Below, one piece after another: positions 1 through 7,988 of a stretch of 44,625 nt of DNA (its first letter is position 1; the number at the start of each line of letters is the position of its first letter). The DNA lies in assembly GCF_001613225.1 (NCBI RefSeq), contig NZ_BDBY01000124.1, positions 1 to 44,625 on the forward strand, in the 5' to 3' direction. The notes beneath the pieces were generated by a model. That model saw only the letters and a list, made by a program, of their open reading frames with translations, was not told where the DNA came from and made no database searches. Position numbers and translations under genes: made by a program. The stretch is from Nocardia pseudovaccinii NBRC 100343 (GTDB lineage Bacteria; Actinomycetota; Actinomycetes; Mycobacteriales; Mycobacteriaceae).

Positions 1-238
1 TGATCGAGCGGCCGGTTGCGGATGGTTCGGCGAAAGGCATTGGTGGCTCCGTATTTCGCGGATGTTCGCAGGTCGATCGGGTTCAGGCCCGCCCGTCCCT
101 GGGTCGCGTTACCGCGACGCTGGCCAGGACAAGCGAGGGGCAACGACACGGGGCCAGACGGGGATCCGGGCGCGGATGTGGCCGGGTGAAGGGACGGAGC
201 CGACCGTCGCCTCCGGAGCACGGGGGCCGCGCGGACAC

Positions 239-979
239 TCAGGAGGTCTTGTGCGGCACGGCGGCGACCAGTCCGCCGTCCACGACGAACTCCGAGCCGG
301 TGGCGTACGAGGATTCGTCGCTGGCCAGAAAGAGTACGAACGTGGCGACCTCGTCAGGCTGGGCGGGCCTGCCCAACGGAATGGTCACCAGGTCGTCGGG
401 GATGTTCTCGGTCATGGGTGTCCGGATCAGGCCGGGATGCAGAGAGTTGACGCGAATCTTGTGGGGCGCCAGCTCGAGTGCGGCCGACTTGGCCAGGCCT
501 CGCACGCCCCATTTCGAGGCCACGTAGCCATGCGCCCAAGGCGCGCCGCGCAGACCTTCGATCGAGGAGACGTTGATGATCGAACCGCCGCCCGCGGCGA
601 TCATCGGCGCCACGACCGCACGCATCCCGAGGAAGGTGCCGGTCAGGTTGACATCGATGATCTGACGCCATTTGCCCAGATCGAACTTCCCGAGCGGGCC
701 GCCGTTGACGATACCGGCGTTGTTCACCAGGACGTCGAGCTTGCCGAACGCCTGCAGCGCCTCGTTCACCGCCGCCTCCCACTGCTCCGGCTCACTGACG
801 TCGAGGTGCGCGTAACGCGCTGCATCGCCAAGTGATTCGGCGAGCACCTTGCCCTCGTCGTCGAGGATGTCGCCGATGACGACCTTGGCCCCCTCTGCCA
901 CCAGCAGCTCCGCATGCTTGGCACCCATCCCCCGCGCCCCGCCACTGATAAGTGCAACCTTGCCGTCTACACGTCCCAT
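239..979 (-). CDS. SDR-family oxidoreductase, hydroxysteroid-dehydrogenase (FabG3-like)
   Basis: NAD(P)-dependent short-chain dehydrogenase of about 246 residues, the usual length for the classical SDR family. Visible motifs: cofactor loop GGARGMG at residues 13-19, NNAG at 86-89, catalytic Ser139, Tyr152 and Lys156 (YVASK), then PG motif HPGLIRTPM and the C-terminal ASDESSYATGSEFVVDGG block. The whole sequence runs parallel to mycobacterial 3-alpha/20-beta-hydroxysteroid dehydrogenase (Rv2002, FabG3) as I remember it, so a sterol or ketone substrate is likely; substrate is inference. I chose ATG at 979 because the family begins with G-[RK]-x-x-GKVAL; a TTG 33 bases upstream adds unsupported residues. 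It diverges from the broken reductase gene at 1096, with about 115 bases of shared control region. Confidence 0.93.
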   Translation of the reverse strand: MGRVDGKVALISGGARGMGAKHAELLVAEGAKVVIGDILDDEGKVLAESLGDAARYAHLDVSEPEQWEAAVNEALQAFGKLDVLVNNAGIVNGGPLGKFDLGKWRQIIDVNLTGTFLGMRAVVAPMIAAGGGSIINVSSIEGLRGAPWAHGYVASKWGVRGLAKSAALELAPHKIRVNSLHPGLIRTPMTENIPDDLVTIPLGRPAQPDEVATFVLFLASDESSYATGSEFVVDGGLVAAVPHKTS

Positions 980-1095
980 GGCGGACACGCTAACATACCG
1001 ACTGGAAGCCAATCCAGACTACTGTCCGGAAATATGACCAGAACTCGGAACATGCTTGTTGACCGGCATCGCTCCACTTTTCGCAAGGAGAATCC

Positions 1096-2182
1096 ATGCC
1101 CATCCGCGTCGCTCAAGTCGGCACGGGAAACGTCGGGCGCCTAGCGCTGACAGGCCTCATCGAAAGCCCGCGCTACCAGCTGACCGCTGTGTGCGTATCG
1201 ACGCCCGGCAAGGTCGGACGCGACGCTGGAGAACTCGCCGGACTCGGCGTCACCACCGGCATTGCCGCGGTAGGCGACCTCGACGCGCTACTGGCGACCC
1301 GGCCCGACTGCGTCGTGTATTGCGCGATGGGCGACACCCGCGTGCAAGAGGCGATCGAGGATTGCCGACGGCTCGTTGCAGCCGGGGTGAACGTGGTGGG
1401 CTCGGCGCCCGGTCTGCTGCAGTACCCCTGGCAGATGCTACCCCGGAAGCACATAGATCCGCTGGAAAAGGCTGCGCAAGCGGGTAATTCGAGCTTGTTC
1501 ATCACTGGTGTGGACCCCGGGTTCGCCAACGACCTGCTGCCCTTGGCATTGACGGGGAACCTGCCAGACCCTCAAGCAGGTTCGGTGTATGGAAATCGCC
1601 GACTATGCCACCTACGACGGAGCGACCGTATTGTTCGATGTCATGGGCTTCGGCATGCCGCTCGCCGAGATCCCAATGCTGCTGCAACCTGGCATTCTGA
1701 GCATCGCGTGGGGGCCGGCAATCCATCAGCTCGCCGCCGGACTAGGTGTCACGGTGGACACGATCACCGAACACTACGAGCGGATACCGGCGACCGAGGC
1801 GTTCGACATCGCCGCCGGTCATATCCCTCAGGGCGGCGTAGCTGCCCTGCGATTCGAGCTGTGCGGCATGGTCGACGGTCACCCGGCCATCGTCATCGAG
1901 CACGTCACGCGCCTGCGCGAAGACCTGTGCCCACAGTGGCCGCAACCCGCACAGGCAGGCGGCTCCTACCGGGTTGAGATCACCGGGGAACCGTCCTACA
2001 CCGTGGACATCTGCCCGACCAGCCACAAGGGCGATCACAACCATGCCGCCATCGTCGCGGCCGCAGGCCGCATCGTGAACGCCGTACCGGCGGTGGTCGC
2101 GGCCGCCCCCGGCATCCGCACGACGCTCGACCTGCCGTTGGTTACCGCACCCGGCGTCCTCGCGGCCCCGGTACACCCGTAG
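1096..2182 (+). pseudogene. dihydrodipicolinate-reductase-like NAD(P)-binding protein, frameshifted
   Basis: The first part (1096 to about 1580) encodes an N-terminal Rossmann fold with VGTGNVGR at residues 8-15 and the YCAMGDT and GVNVVGSAPGLLQYP segments typical of the DapB-N-like amine/diaminopimelate-dehydrogenase-related family of actinobacteria. The frame then becomes meaningless, while the continuation (QVRCMEIADYATYDGATVLF onward, to TAG at 2180-2182) is in the +1 frame. Read across the shift, the product would be about 360 residues, normal for this family. A good AAGGAG ribosome site precedes the ATG at 1096. The single one-base indel lies around 1555-1575. It is either a real disruption or a sequencing error; nothing else in the gene looks decayed, so the damage is recent if real. 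Confidence 0.82.
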
Positions 2183-2264
2183 CGATGCTTCCGACCGTCC
2201 AGCACTCCTGACTTATTGCGCCTACCCACTATCCGATACTCAGCCGCACGGAGACTCCACCCCT

Positions 2265-3125
2265 ATGCAGTTCTACATCAGCACCGGTTTCCTGGAAACG
2301 CGCGAGATATTGCAGATTGCCCGCGCCGCAGACAGTCTGGGCTACGACGGCCTAGGGTTGCCCGATCACGTAGTGAACCTGGCCGACCTGGAAACGCCTT
2401 ATCCCTACACCAGCAACGGCAAGCGGCGCTGGGAGCCGTTCTCGGACTGGCCCGACCCCTGGGTCCTGATCGGCAGTTTGGCCCAGATCACCACTCGGCT
2501 GCGCTTCGTGACCACAGTGTATGTGCCCGCTCTCCGCAATCCCTACTCTGCGGCCAAGGCCATTGGCACAGCCGCAATGCTCGCCGACGGCCGTGTCGAA
2601 CTAGGCATCGGAGCCGGCTGGTGCAGAGAGGAATTCGAGTTGCTGGGTCAACCGTTCGAACATCGCGGCAGGCGCACCGAAGAAATGATCGAGCTGATGC
2701 GCCAGCTGTGGCAGCCCGGCTGGACAGAATTCAGGGGCGAGTTCTACCAGGCCCCGAAGCTGGCGATGAGCCCAGCCGCACCCGCGCCCCCGGTCTATGT
2801 CGGCGGCCTGTCCGAGCTCGCGCTGCGCCGGGCAGCGCGTTACGACGGCTGGATCGGCGACCTGACCACCCTCGGCGACGCCGTGAAAACCGTCGAGCGC
2901 ATACGCCACCACCGAACAACGGACGGGCAGTCCATGACTGGCTACACGATCATGGCGCCCCTGACCGACGCAGTAACAGTCGAGGACTACGCCCGGGCCG
3001 AGCGCGGCGGCATCACCCACATTCTTACGATGCCGTGGATGTTCTACTCCGGGGCCGCAGCGACTACCGCCGAGAAGATCCGCGATATGGAACGTTTCCG
3101 CCACGACCTGAAACTCGACCGATGA
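2265..3125 (+). CDS. LLM-class (luciferase-like) F420-dependent oxidoreductase
   Basis: TIM-barrel luciferase-like monooxygenase-fold protein, 286 residues, with family landmarks in order: the N-terminal FYISTGFLETREIL strand, DSLGYDGLGLPDHV, TTRLRFVTTVYVPALRNP, the AKAIGTAAMLADGRVELGIGAGW block followed by EEFELLGQPFEHRG, and PPVYVGGLSELALRRAARYDGWIG. These match the TIGR03619-type F420-dependent enzymes common in Nocardia and Mycobacterium. It probably uses coenzyme F420H2 (or FMN) to reduce or oxidise a small hydrophobic substrate; the substrate cannot be read from sequence. The ATG at 2265 fits the family start. It lies 82 bases after the frameshifted reductase, probably co-transcribed with it. 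Confidence 0.92.
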   Translation: MQFYISTGFLETREILQIARAADSLGYDGLGLPDHVVNLADLETPYPYTSNGKRRWEPFSDWPDPWVLIGSLAQITTRLRFVTTVYVPALRNPYSAAKAIGTAAMLADGRVELGIGAGWCREEFELLGQPFEHRGRRTEEMIELMRQLWQPGWTEFRGEFYQAPKLAMSPAAPAPPVYVGGLSELALRRAARYDGWIGDLTTLGDAVKTVERIRHHRTTDGQSMTGYTIMAPLTDAVTVEDYARAERGGITHILTMPWMFYSGAAATTAEKIRDMERFRHDLKLDR

Positions 3126-3165
3126 CACGCGGCGCCCGATCCCGGCACGGAGCAGTAAGTGCGCG

Positions 3166-4127
3166 ATGAGTTCCCCACAAACCTCACGCTGGTCGATGGC
3201 CGAGGCCGCTGACCAGTCCGGCCGCGTCGCCGTAGTGACCTGCTCCAATACCGGCATCGGGCTCGAAGTCGCCAACGCGCTCGCCGCAGAACACGCCACG
3301 GTGGTACCAGCTTGCCGCAACCGCGCGTGCCGCCGACGCCGCACGCACATCCTTGCCCCTACGCCGGGCGCGGATGTGGCTGTCACGGAATTGGATACGA
3401 GCAGCCTCGCATCGGTCGCGGAATGCGCGCATCGCTTGGGTGAGCGGTGGCCGCGCATCGACCTGCTGATCAATAGTGCCGACGTGATGGCCGCCGAGCA
3501 TGCGCGCACCGTCGACGGCTTCGAAACGGACTTCGGCACGAACTTCCTCGGGCATTTCGCCCTCACCGCCCACCTGCTCGACGCTGTCACCGCCACGCCC
3601 GCCGGGCGGATCGTCACCGTCAGCAGTATCACCCACCACCGCCGCACCGCCAGTTTGGATTTCGATGATCTCGACCTTCGGCGCCGATTCGACCTGGCCG
3701 TTGCCTACGCGCATTGTTGGAGGATGCTCGTGCAAACGCCGCCAGGGTGCGCGGCCATTGATGTGCTGATGAGCCGGACGCGGTCAACCGGCGCTGCAAC
3801 TCGGCAATGAAGGTCATCGATGCCATCTTGGATACGGAATCGCCTGGTCCAACTCGTCTACCAGCCTCGCCCCGGCATGGCTGACCCGCGGGTTCACCCA
3901 GAGCCCCGCGGAGGGACCGCGACCGATACTCCGTGCGGACCTCGACACCGCCGCAACCGGAACCGACTTCTTCGGTCGGGGCGGACGGTGGGACCTGGTC
4001 AGTCCCGCAGTGCCGGTAACCCTATCCCGCCGAGCACTGGCCCCCCACGGGTGCCCGCCTGTGGCAGGTAGCTCAGCAAATCACCAGTGTCTCCTACCTG
4101 AACCGGCCACACCTGGAACCCGGTTAG
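3166..4127 (+). pseudogene. SDR (retinol-dehydrogenase-like) oxidoreductase, decayed
   Basis: The first 180 codons keep the SDR outline: TCSNTGIG in place of the glycine-rich loop, a degenerate INSADVM where NNAGVM is expected, and IVTVSSITHHR. The catalytic YxxSK is destroyed (YAHCW), and the open frame ends at 3810 in unrelated sequence. The expected C-terminal region is still legible downstream in other frames. It includes LTRGFTQSPAEGPRPILRA, then FFGRGGRWDLVSPAVPV, and a final RLWQVAQQITSVSY ending at TAG 4125-4127, which is the standard SDR tail of the type LWxxSEELTGxxY. At least two frameshifts and a missing segment around 3720-3850 are implied. This is clear gene decay next to another frameshifted gene. 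Confidence 0.8.
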
Positions 4128-4230
4128 AACTCTCCATCGCCGACGGACTCGGTCCGAGAGGGATAGCCACAATATTCGCGACAACCGGTCTGGCCAGGGA
4201 TGCCTTGCCTCGCCGAGGAGGATGATGATC

Positions 4231-4377
4231 ATGAAGACCCGTCTCACCTGCCCGTGTGGTGAATACATCCGGGGCACCGACGAGAACGACCTCGTCGAAA
4301 AGACCCGTGCCCACTTGGCCGAGAAGCACCCCGACCACGACTACACGCGCGACGAGATCCTGTTCATCGCATACTGA
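4231..4377 (+). CDS. DUF1059-like small cysteine-containing protein
   Basis: A 48-residue ORF with a strong GAGGAG ribosome site at 4215-4220, ten bases ahead of the chosen ATG; in-frame ATGs at 4222 and 4225 sit too close to that site. The product begins MKTRLTCPCGEYIRGTDEN and has a CPCG pair followed by a helix rich in H and E (HLAEKHPDHDYT). This matches the small DUF1059 family, short proteins with an N-terminal Cys-x-Cys/CG motif of unknown function, sometimes described as putative metal-binding. It stands alone between the SDR pseudogene and a gene-poor stretch. Confidence 0.75.
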   Translation: MKTRLTCPCGEYIRGTDENDLVEKTRAHLAEKHPDHDYTRDEILFIAY

Positions 4378-4720
4378 CTCGGCTGGCGGCCGTGGCTATT
4401 TCGATGATCGCCGCGACCGGCAATCCAACCGCCCGCCGAACCCGATCACCCCATTCGGCCTTCGGCGAGAAGTCAGATATCGGGCGAGCCTTCCCGATGT
4501 CGGGCTCGTTCGGCTGCGGGCATCGGCCTCGCGATCGGATACTTCGCGTGACCATACCCGGGCACGGTTCGCAAACCTCGAAACTCTTGTCTCCCGATGG
4601 CTAACGCATCCGAATGTCAAGCATCTCCGTCAGTTTCATACGACAGGAGTCGATGCTGGCGGGCGGCCAGGCGATCGGACGATGTCGGATCTCAATCCGA
4701 TATAGCTAATACTTCTAAGG
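4378..4720. other. gene-poor spacer
   Basis: I see no convincing coding sequence on either strand here. Near its right edge an 11-base direct repeat GCTAATACTTC occurs at 4705-4715 and 4720-4730, the second copy covering the stop codon of the downstream minus-strand kinase gene. No clear terminator hairpin with a T-run was found for that gene. Confidence 0.5.
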
Positions 4721-5611
4721 CTAATACTTCGCCTTCCATCCCGACCAAGGACGTTCCCCCTCCTTCCCGCGGAGGCACGCCACCCGGTAAGCCGCCTGCT
4801 CATGCAGGCTGGCATTCTCGGCCGCCAGTTGCGCCAGCCAGCTGGTCATCCGGAACTCGCGCACATCGCGCAGCAGTTCGAACCCGTCCCACTCCATGAT
4901 GTCGTGGCCGTAGGCGGTTACGAATTCCTTGTACTCGCCCTCGCTGATCCATCCACAGCTCGCCCAGTTGACGGCCGTCTGCACTGTGTCCCACTCGGGC
5001 GGGCCGATACAGAACCGTTCCAGGTCCAGCAGGATTGCTCTACCGTCATCAGCTGTCACAATATTTCCCTCGTGGGCGTCACCGTGGATTGCGCACCACG
5101 GCAAGCCATTTGGCAGATTCGCCCAACGCTGTTCCAGTGAGGCCAGGTGCTCGTGCATCCAGACCCTGTCGTCGTCGGTCAGGCTGGGAGCTGCCTCGAT
5201 CCGCTGATCAAGCCGAACAAACGGCTGCACCCGACCAAGGCCGATATCTGTCGGTGCCGGCAGGTCGTGCAATTGCCGCAGCATGCGCCCAACTTGGGCT
5301 GGCCGGCTGATTTCATGTGGCGGCAGTTCGTGCCAGAAGACAACCGGTTGTCCCTCAACCTCGATCGGCTGGGGAAGTTCCCGAATCACGCGAACAGCAC
5401 GGATGCCGGAATCCTCTAACCAGCGCGATACCACTACCTCACGGCGGGCCGTTTCCAACTGCCCCGGGCGAGAGATTCGCGCGACCACGCCACCAGGCAG
5501 CCGGTACACGGCGTTCTCGTTCATGCTGATCACTTCCGCTCTAGCAGCGGAATAACCAACGGCCGCGCAGGCAGATTCGAGGATCAGGCGGGTAGCTGCT
5601 TCGCGGCTCAT
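4721..5611 (-). CDS. APH-fold phosphotransferase (aminoglycoside/choline kinase-like)
   Basis: A 296-residue kinase of the APH/ChoK fold. It shows the Brenner catalytic motif HGDAHEGN at residues 176-183 and the metal-binding LLDLERFCIGPPEWD (Asp196) that replaces DFG in this fold. The N-terminal lobe is short, with VARISRPG where the nucleotide-positioning lysine strand would be; the usual Lys is replaced by Arg (ARI), worth noting. The family phosphorylates small hydroxylated substrates such as aminoglycosides, homoserine, choline or nucleoside-like molecules, and resistance cannot be assumed. Its ATG overlaps the stop of the HTH/TPR regulator by four bases (ATGA, 5608-5611), so the two are translated together. 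The context with nucleotide-type enzymes across the divergent promoter suggests a role in the same pathway. Confidence 0.88.
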   Translation of the reverse strand: MSREAATRLILESACAAVGYSAARAEVISMNENAVYRLPGGVVARISRPGQLETARREVVVSRWLEDSGIRAVRVIRELPQPIEVEGQPVVFWHELPPHEISRPAQVGRMLRQLHDLPAPTDIGLGRVQPFVRLDQRIEAAPSLTDDDRVWMHEHLASLEQRWANLPNGLPWCAIHGDAHEGNIVTADDGRAILLDLERFCIGPPEWDTVQTAVNWASCGWISEGEYKEFVTAYGHDIMEWDGFELLRDVREFRMTSWLAQLAAENASLHEQAAYRVACLRGKEGERPWSGWKAKY

Positions 5612-6924
5612 ACAGCAGCTATACCACCAAGACGCTGCCGCAGATCGGCCACACCATCCAACCTACGGTGCGGGCCGGCGAGAGTGTTCAGTTCACGCAG
5701 ATACCACCCTGCCCGTTGCGAACGAACGTGGCAGACGTCGTCGACCGCCGCCTGCCCGATCACGGCGGCCTCTTCTGGTTCGCCGGTTGCCATCACTAGG
5801 GACGCCAGCTTCAGACTGGCGAAGGCGCGGGATCGGACGTAGTTGTCGCCATGGCCGTCGACCGCTGTCTGAAGACGGCGCCGGGCCTCGGAGACGAACC
5901 TGCCGTGAATCGCCAGATCGTACAAGGCATGTCCGGTATCGCCGCCGTGCTGGGCCGCGTCGTAGTAGCCCATCCAGATCGGATCGTTCTCCGGTCGGCT
6001 ATTACTGAATTCGTCGTCGGCTTCGCCAACGGCTCGTACGGCATCATCGACACGTTGCAACGTAGCCAGTGCGCGTGCCCGAACTGTATGGATGTTGGCG
6101 CGCTCGGTCGCCGTCAGCATGTCAGCTCGGACCAGCGCCAGTTCGGCGAATGTCAGGCCCGTATCGGGATCACCGCACCAGATCGCCTGACGGGCCATTC
6201 GTGTCAGCACTTCGGCCCTCAGGTGCGGATCGCCTGCTTGTTCGGCGCAGGTGAGAGCGAGACGCATCATGCGCCGGGCATCGTCGTGTGCGAAGGCATC
6301 GAACGCCATCCAGGCTGAGGTATGCCCAAGGAATCCGACCGCGGTATACAAATCCGCGCGGTTGCTGGCCGAGCATCGGGCATTCAATAACTCCACGGCA
6401 TAGGCCAATTGGGCGGCAACGGCTTCACGAACCAATCCGCCGCCGTAGGTGTTATCCCATGATGAAAACACCTGAGCCGTGTTAAGTACCTGCTGGATCT
6501 CGGTCCTGCCCACCAAGGAAGGAACAGGAGTTGGTTGCGTCACCGCCGCCAGTTCCCGCAGTGGCGTGGACGCAGCAAACGCTGTCGCCGTGCCTAGTGC
6601 CACACGGAAAAAGTCTGAACGGCGCACAGGTTCCTCCTCTGGTAGATCAGCAACCAGCGCCAGTGGTGAGCGCTGGTCGTAGAATCCAACGTCGTGGTCG
6701 GATCCGACCTTGAAGACATGGCGAAAAGCCTCGCGGTAGCGAGGATTCGGCCAGGTTCGTTCGCCGCGTAAGTAGCGGCGAATCGTTTCATCGGTATAGC
6801 GGCCGGGTTTGCCGCCAAGTTGTTCGACGCGGGCGTTCAGCAGATCCGCCAGACGCTGCTGCGTCATATTCGCCTCACTCATGAGGCCTTGCAGCTTCAT
6901 GTTGGGCACCAGCTGTTTGGTCAT
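5608..6924 (-). CDS. HTH (XRE-type) regulator with TPR-like domain
   Basis: A 438-residue protein. Residues about 9-70 form an XRE/Cro-type helix-turn-helix (MTQQRLADLLNARV, then DETIRRYLRGERTWPNPRYREAF). An alanine-rich linker around 110-125 follows (FFRVALGTATAFAAS). The C-terminal 300 residues are helical TPR-like pairs, for example AVGFLGHTSAWMAFDAFAHD and HLRAEVLTRMARQAIWCGD. This architecture is frequent in actinobacterial one-component regulators. The gene reads away from the plus-strand operon beginning at 7197, and the 270 bases between them carry inverted repeats suitable as its binding sites. It is the first gene of a two-gene unit with the APH-fold kinase. The ligand and direction of regulation are unknown. 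Confidence 0.9.
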   Translation of the reverse strand: MTKQLVPNMKLQGLMSEANMTQQRLADLLNARVEQLGGKPGRYTDETIRRYLRGERTWPNPRYREAFRHVFKVGSDHDVGFYDQRSPLALVADLPEEEPVRRSDFFRVALGTATAFAASTPLRELAAVTQPTPVPSLVGRTEIQQVLNTAQVFSSWDNTYGGGLVREAVAAQLAYAVELLNARCSASNRADLYTAVGFLGHTSAWMAFDAFAHDDARRMMRLALTCAEQAGDPHLRAEVLTRMARQAIWCGDPDTGLTFAELALVRADMLTATERANIHTVRARALATLQRVDDAVRAVGEADDEFSNSRPENDPIWMGYYDAAQHGGDTGHALYDLAIHGRFVSEARRRLQTAVDGHGDNYVRSRAFASLKLASLVMATGEPEEAAVIGQAAVDDVCHVRSQRAGWYLRELNTLAGPHRRLDGVADLRQRLGGIAAV

Positions 6925-6980
6925 CGCAGCCTCCCCTTGCGGTGCCGTGGGTACGGATTAGTGGGAAGGGTACGCGCGGC

Positions 6981-7063
6981 GGGGGTTTCGTGACGATAAA
7001 CCCCCGGTAGACCCCCCTTTTACCGCCCCGAAACCCCCCGTTTAGCGCGCTTCTGAACGGGGG
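6981..7063. promoter_or_regulatory. cluster of C/G-tract inverted repeats, putative operators
   Basis: A perfect inverted repeat GGGGGTTT (6981-6988) / AAACCCCC (6998-7005) with a 9-base spacer is followed by further AGACCCCCC and GAAACCCCCC tracts. A second inverted repeat, CCCCCGTT (7035-7042) / AACGGGGG (7056-7063), has a 13-base spacer centred on GCGCGC. All sit in the divergent gap between the HTH/TPR regulator and the nine-gene operon. Repeated copies of one half-site in a divergent promoter are what an autoregulating one-component regulator usually binds; the assignment is inference. Confidence 0.6.
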
Positions 7064-7068
7064 TCAGT

Positions 7069-7103
7069 GGTGGGCCTACCGACGTTCGTCCGTAGAGCCC
7101 ACC
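7069..7103 (+). promoter_or_regulatory. leader hairpin ahead of the operon
   Basis: GGTGGGCCTAC (7069-7079) pairs with GTAG-a-GCCCACC (7092-7103), an 11-base-pair stem with one bulged A and a 12-base loop. It lies in the probable 5' leader, about 95 bases before the first start codon at 7197. There is no T-run, so a simple terminator is unlikely. It could be a transcript-stability or attenuation element, or part of a larger operator. Confidence 0.5.
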
Positions 7104-7196
7104 CTCGAATCGGCACGTGACACTTCCGGGGTGGCCGACCTCCCCACTTTCGCTGAATACCAGGTGCCCTTGCCAATCTGCCCAGGAGTGGCCCAC

Positions 7197-7631
7197 ATGG
7201 AGACGGAATTGCTGCTGATCGCGCAACCGACCGCTGTTCGGTGTGCGTGCAACCTGGTGCTGATCAGGCTGTCCCACTGGGGGTTGTCTCATATCTCCTC
7301 GGTAATGGAAACGCTGACAACCGATCTCGTTGCCAGTGTGGTGCGCACTATCGGCTCCCCCAAGCCGGACCGACCTGAGCCTGGCGACGACATTCCACTT
7401 ATTCGCTGCGTCCTGTGGCAGCGCGGTGGCGTCGTCGGTTTCGCGGTTGAGGACCCGACCGATGTAGACATCCCAACCCCGTCCATCGCCACGTTCTATC
7501 CGGCCGTCCGGTGGGATCGAACAAGGCTGGGCATCGGCAAGGCCACCTGGTTCGTCGTCCCGGTGCCCTCGACGCTCACCAGACCGCAATCGTCAATCCC
7601 TCTACCTCCCAGGAGGTTTGGTCATGTCTGA
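7197..7631 (+). CDS. GHKL (RsbW-like) ATPase-domain protein, degenerate
   Basis: A 144-residue protein. I chose ATG at 7197 because AGGAG at 7184-7188 stands eight bases ahead; a GTG at 7131 is possible but has no site. The layout resembles short actinobacterial anti-sigma-type histidine-kinase-fold proteins: AVRCACNLVLIRLSHWGL (usually AR..vr..L..WGL), a helix TLTTDLVASVVRT where the ATP-binding N-box ELVTNAVRH should be, a VGFAVEDPTDVDIP strand where VxDxS is expected, and GKATWFVVPVP at the end. The N-box asparagine is missing, so nucleotide binding may be lost and the protein may only act as a partner. It is the first gene of the operon and overlaps the next by eight bases. Confidence 0.65.
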   Translation: METELLLIAQPTAVRCACNLVLIRLSHWGLSHISSVMETLTTDLVASVVRTIGSPKPDRPEPGDDIPLIRCVLWQRGGVVGFAVEDPTDVDIPTPSIATFYPAVRWDRTRLGIGKATWFVVPVPSTLTRPQSSIPLPPRRFGHV

Positions 7632-7809
7632 GTGCCACCTCCGCGTGCTGTTCGACGGTTTTCCGCCCCTCGACTACCGGGCCGACTGCGACGCTGCCCA
7701 ACGGTTCGTCTTGGCCGCGCCTTCAGTCGGCGCCACGGCCTTCCTTAACGACGATCCACACGATGACCTGCCGCCTTTGCCCTGCGCACGTCTCTGGCGG
7801 TGGCCATGA
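7624..7809 (+). CDS. small protein of unknown function
   Basis: A 61-residue ORF whose ATG at 7624 has an ideal AGGAGG site at 7611-7616 and overlaps the stop of the preceding gene. The product is acidic in the middle (NDDPHDDLPP) and ends RLWRWP. I recognise no family. Its stop overlaps the ATG of the next small gene by four bases, so it is translationally tied to both neighbours, which supports its being real. Confidence 0.7.
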   Translation: MSECHLRVLFDGFPPLDYRADCDAAQRFVLAAPSVGATAFLNDDPHDDLPPLPCARLWRWP

Positions 7810-7988
7810 CCCGTTCCACCCACACCCGTCGCATTGCCGCCGAACCGCTGACAGCACGACCAAACGAACTGACGATGCGTGACATCGAAATTGTCGCTCG
7901 CGTCTTCGGCTTCACCGATCTAAACGCCCTGATCGGCCTCATGACCAGAACTGCCCCAAAAGCGAAGGAGCAACTCCGTGATCGTTGA
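7806..7988 (+). CDS. small protein of unknown function
   Basis: A 60-residue, mildly basic, mostly helical protein (MRDIEIVARVFGFTDLNALI followed by a basic tail). The ATG at 7806 overlaps the previous TGA (ATGA) and the 3' end overlaps the GTG start of the ATP-grasp gene by 11 bases. No family recognised. The tight packing supports expression as part of the operon. Confidence 0.65.
   Translation: MTRSTHTRRIAAEPLTARPNELTMRDIEIVARVFGFTDLNALIGLMTRTAPKAKEQLRDR

Noticed and set aside
62..835. 257-residue plus-strand ORF opposite the SDR gene
   Set aside because: It mirrors the coding sequence of the intact SDR on the other strand; no motif of its own.
7020..7589. 189-residue minus-strand ORF in the regulator/operon gap
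   Set aside because: Overlaps the GHKL-like gene, which has a ribosome site and family-like motifs; this ORF has none.
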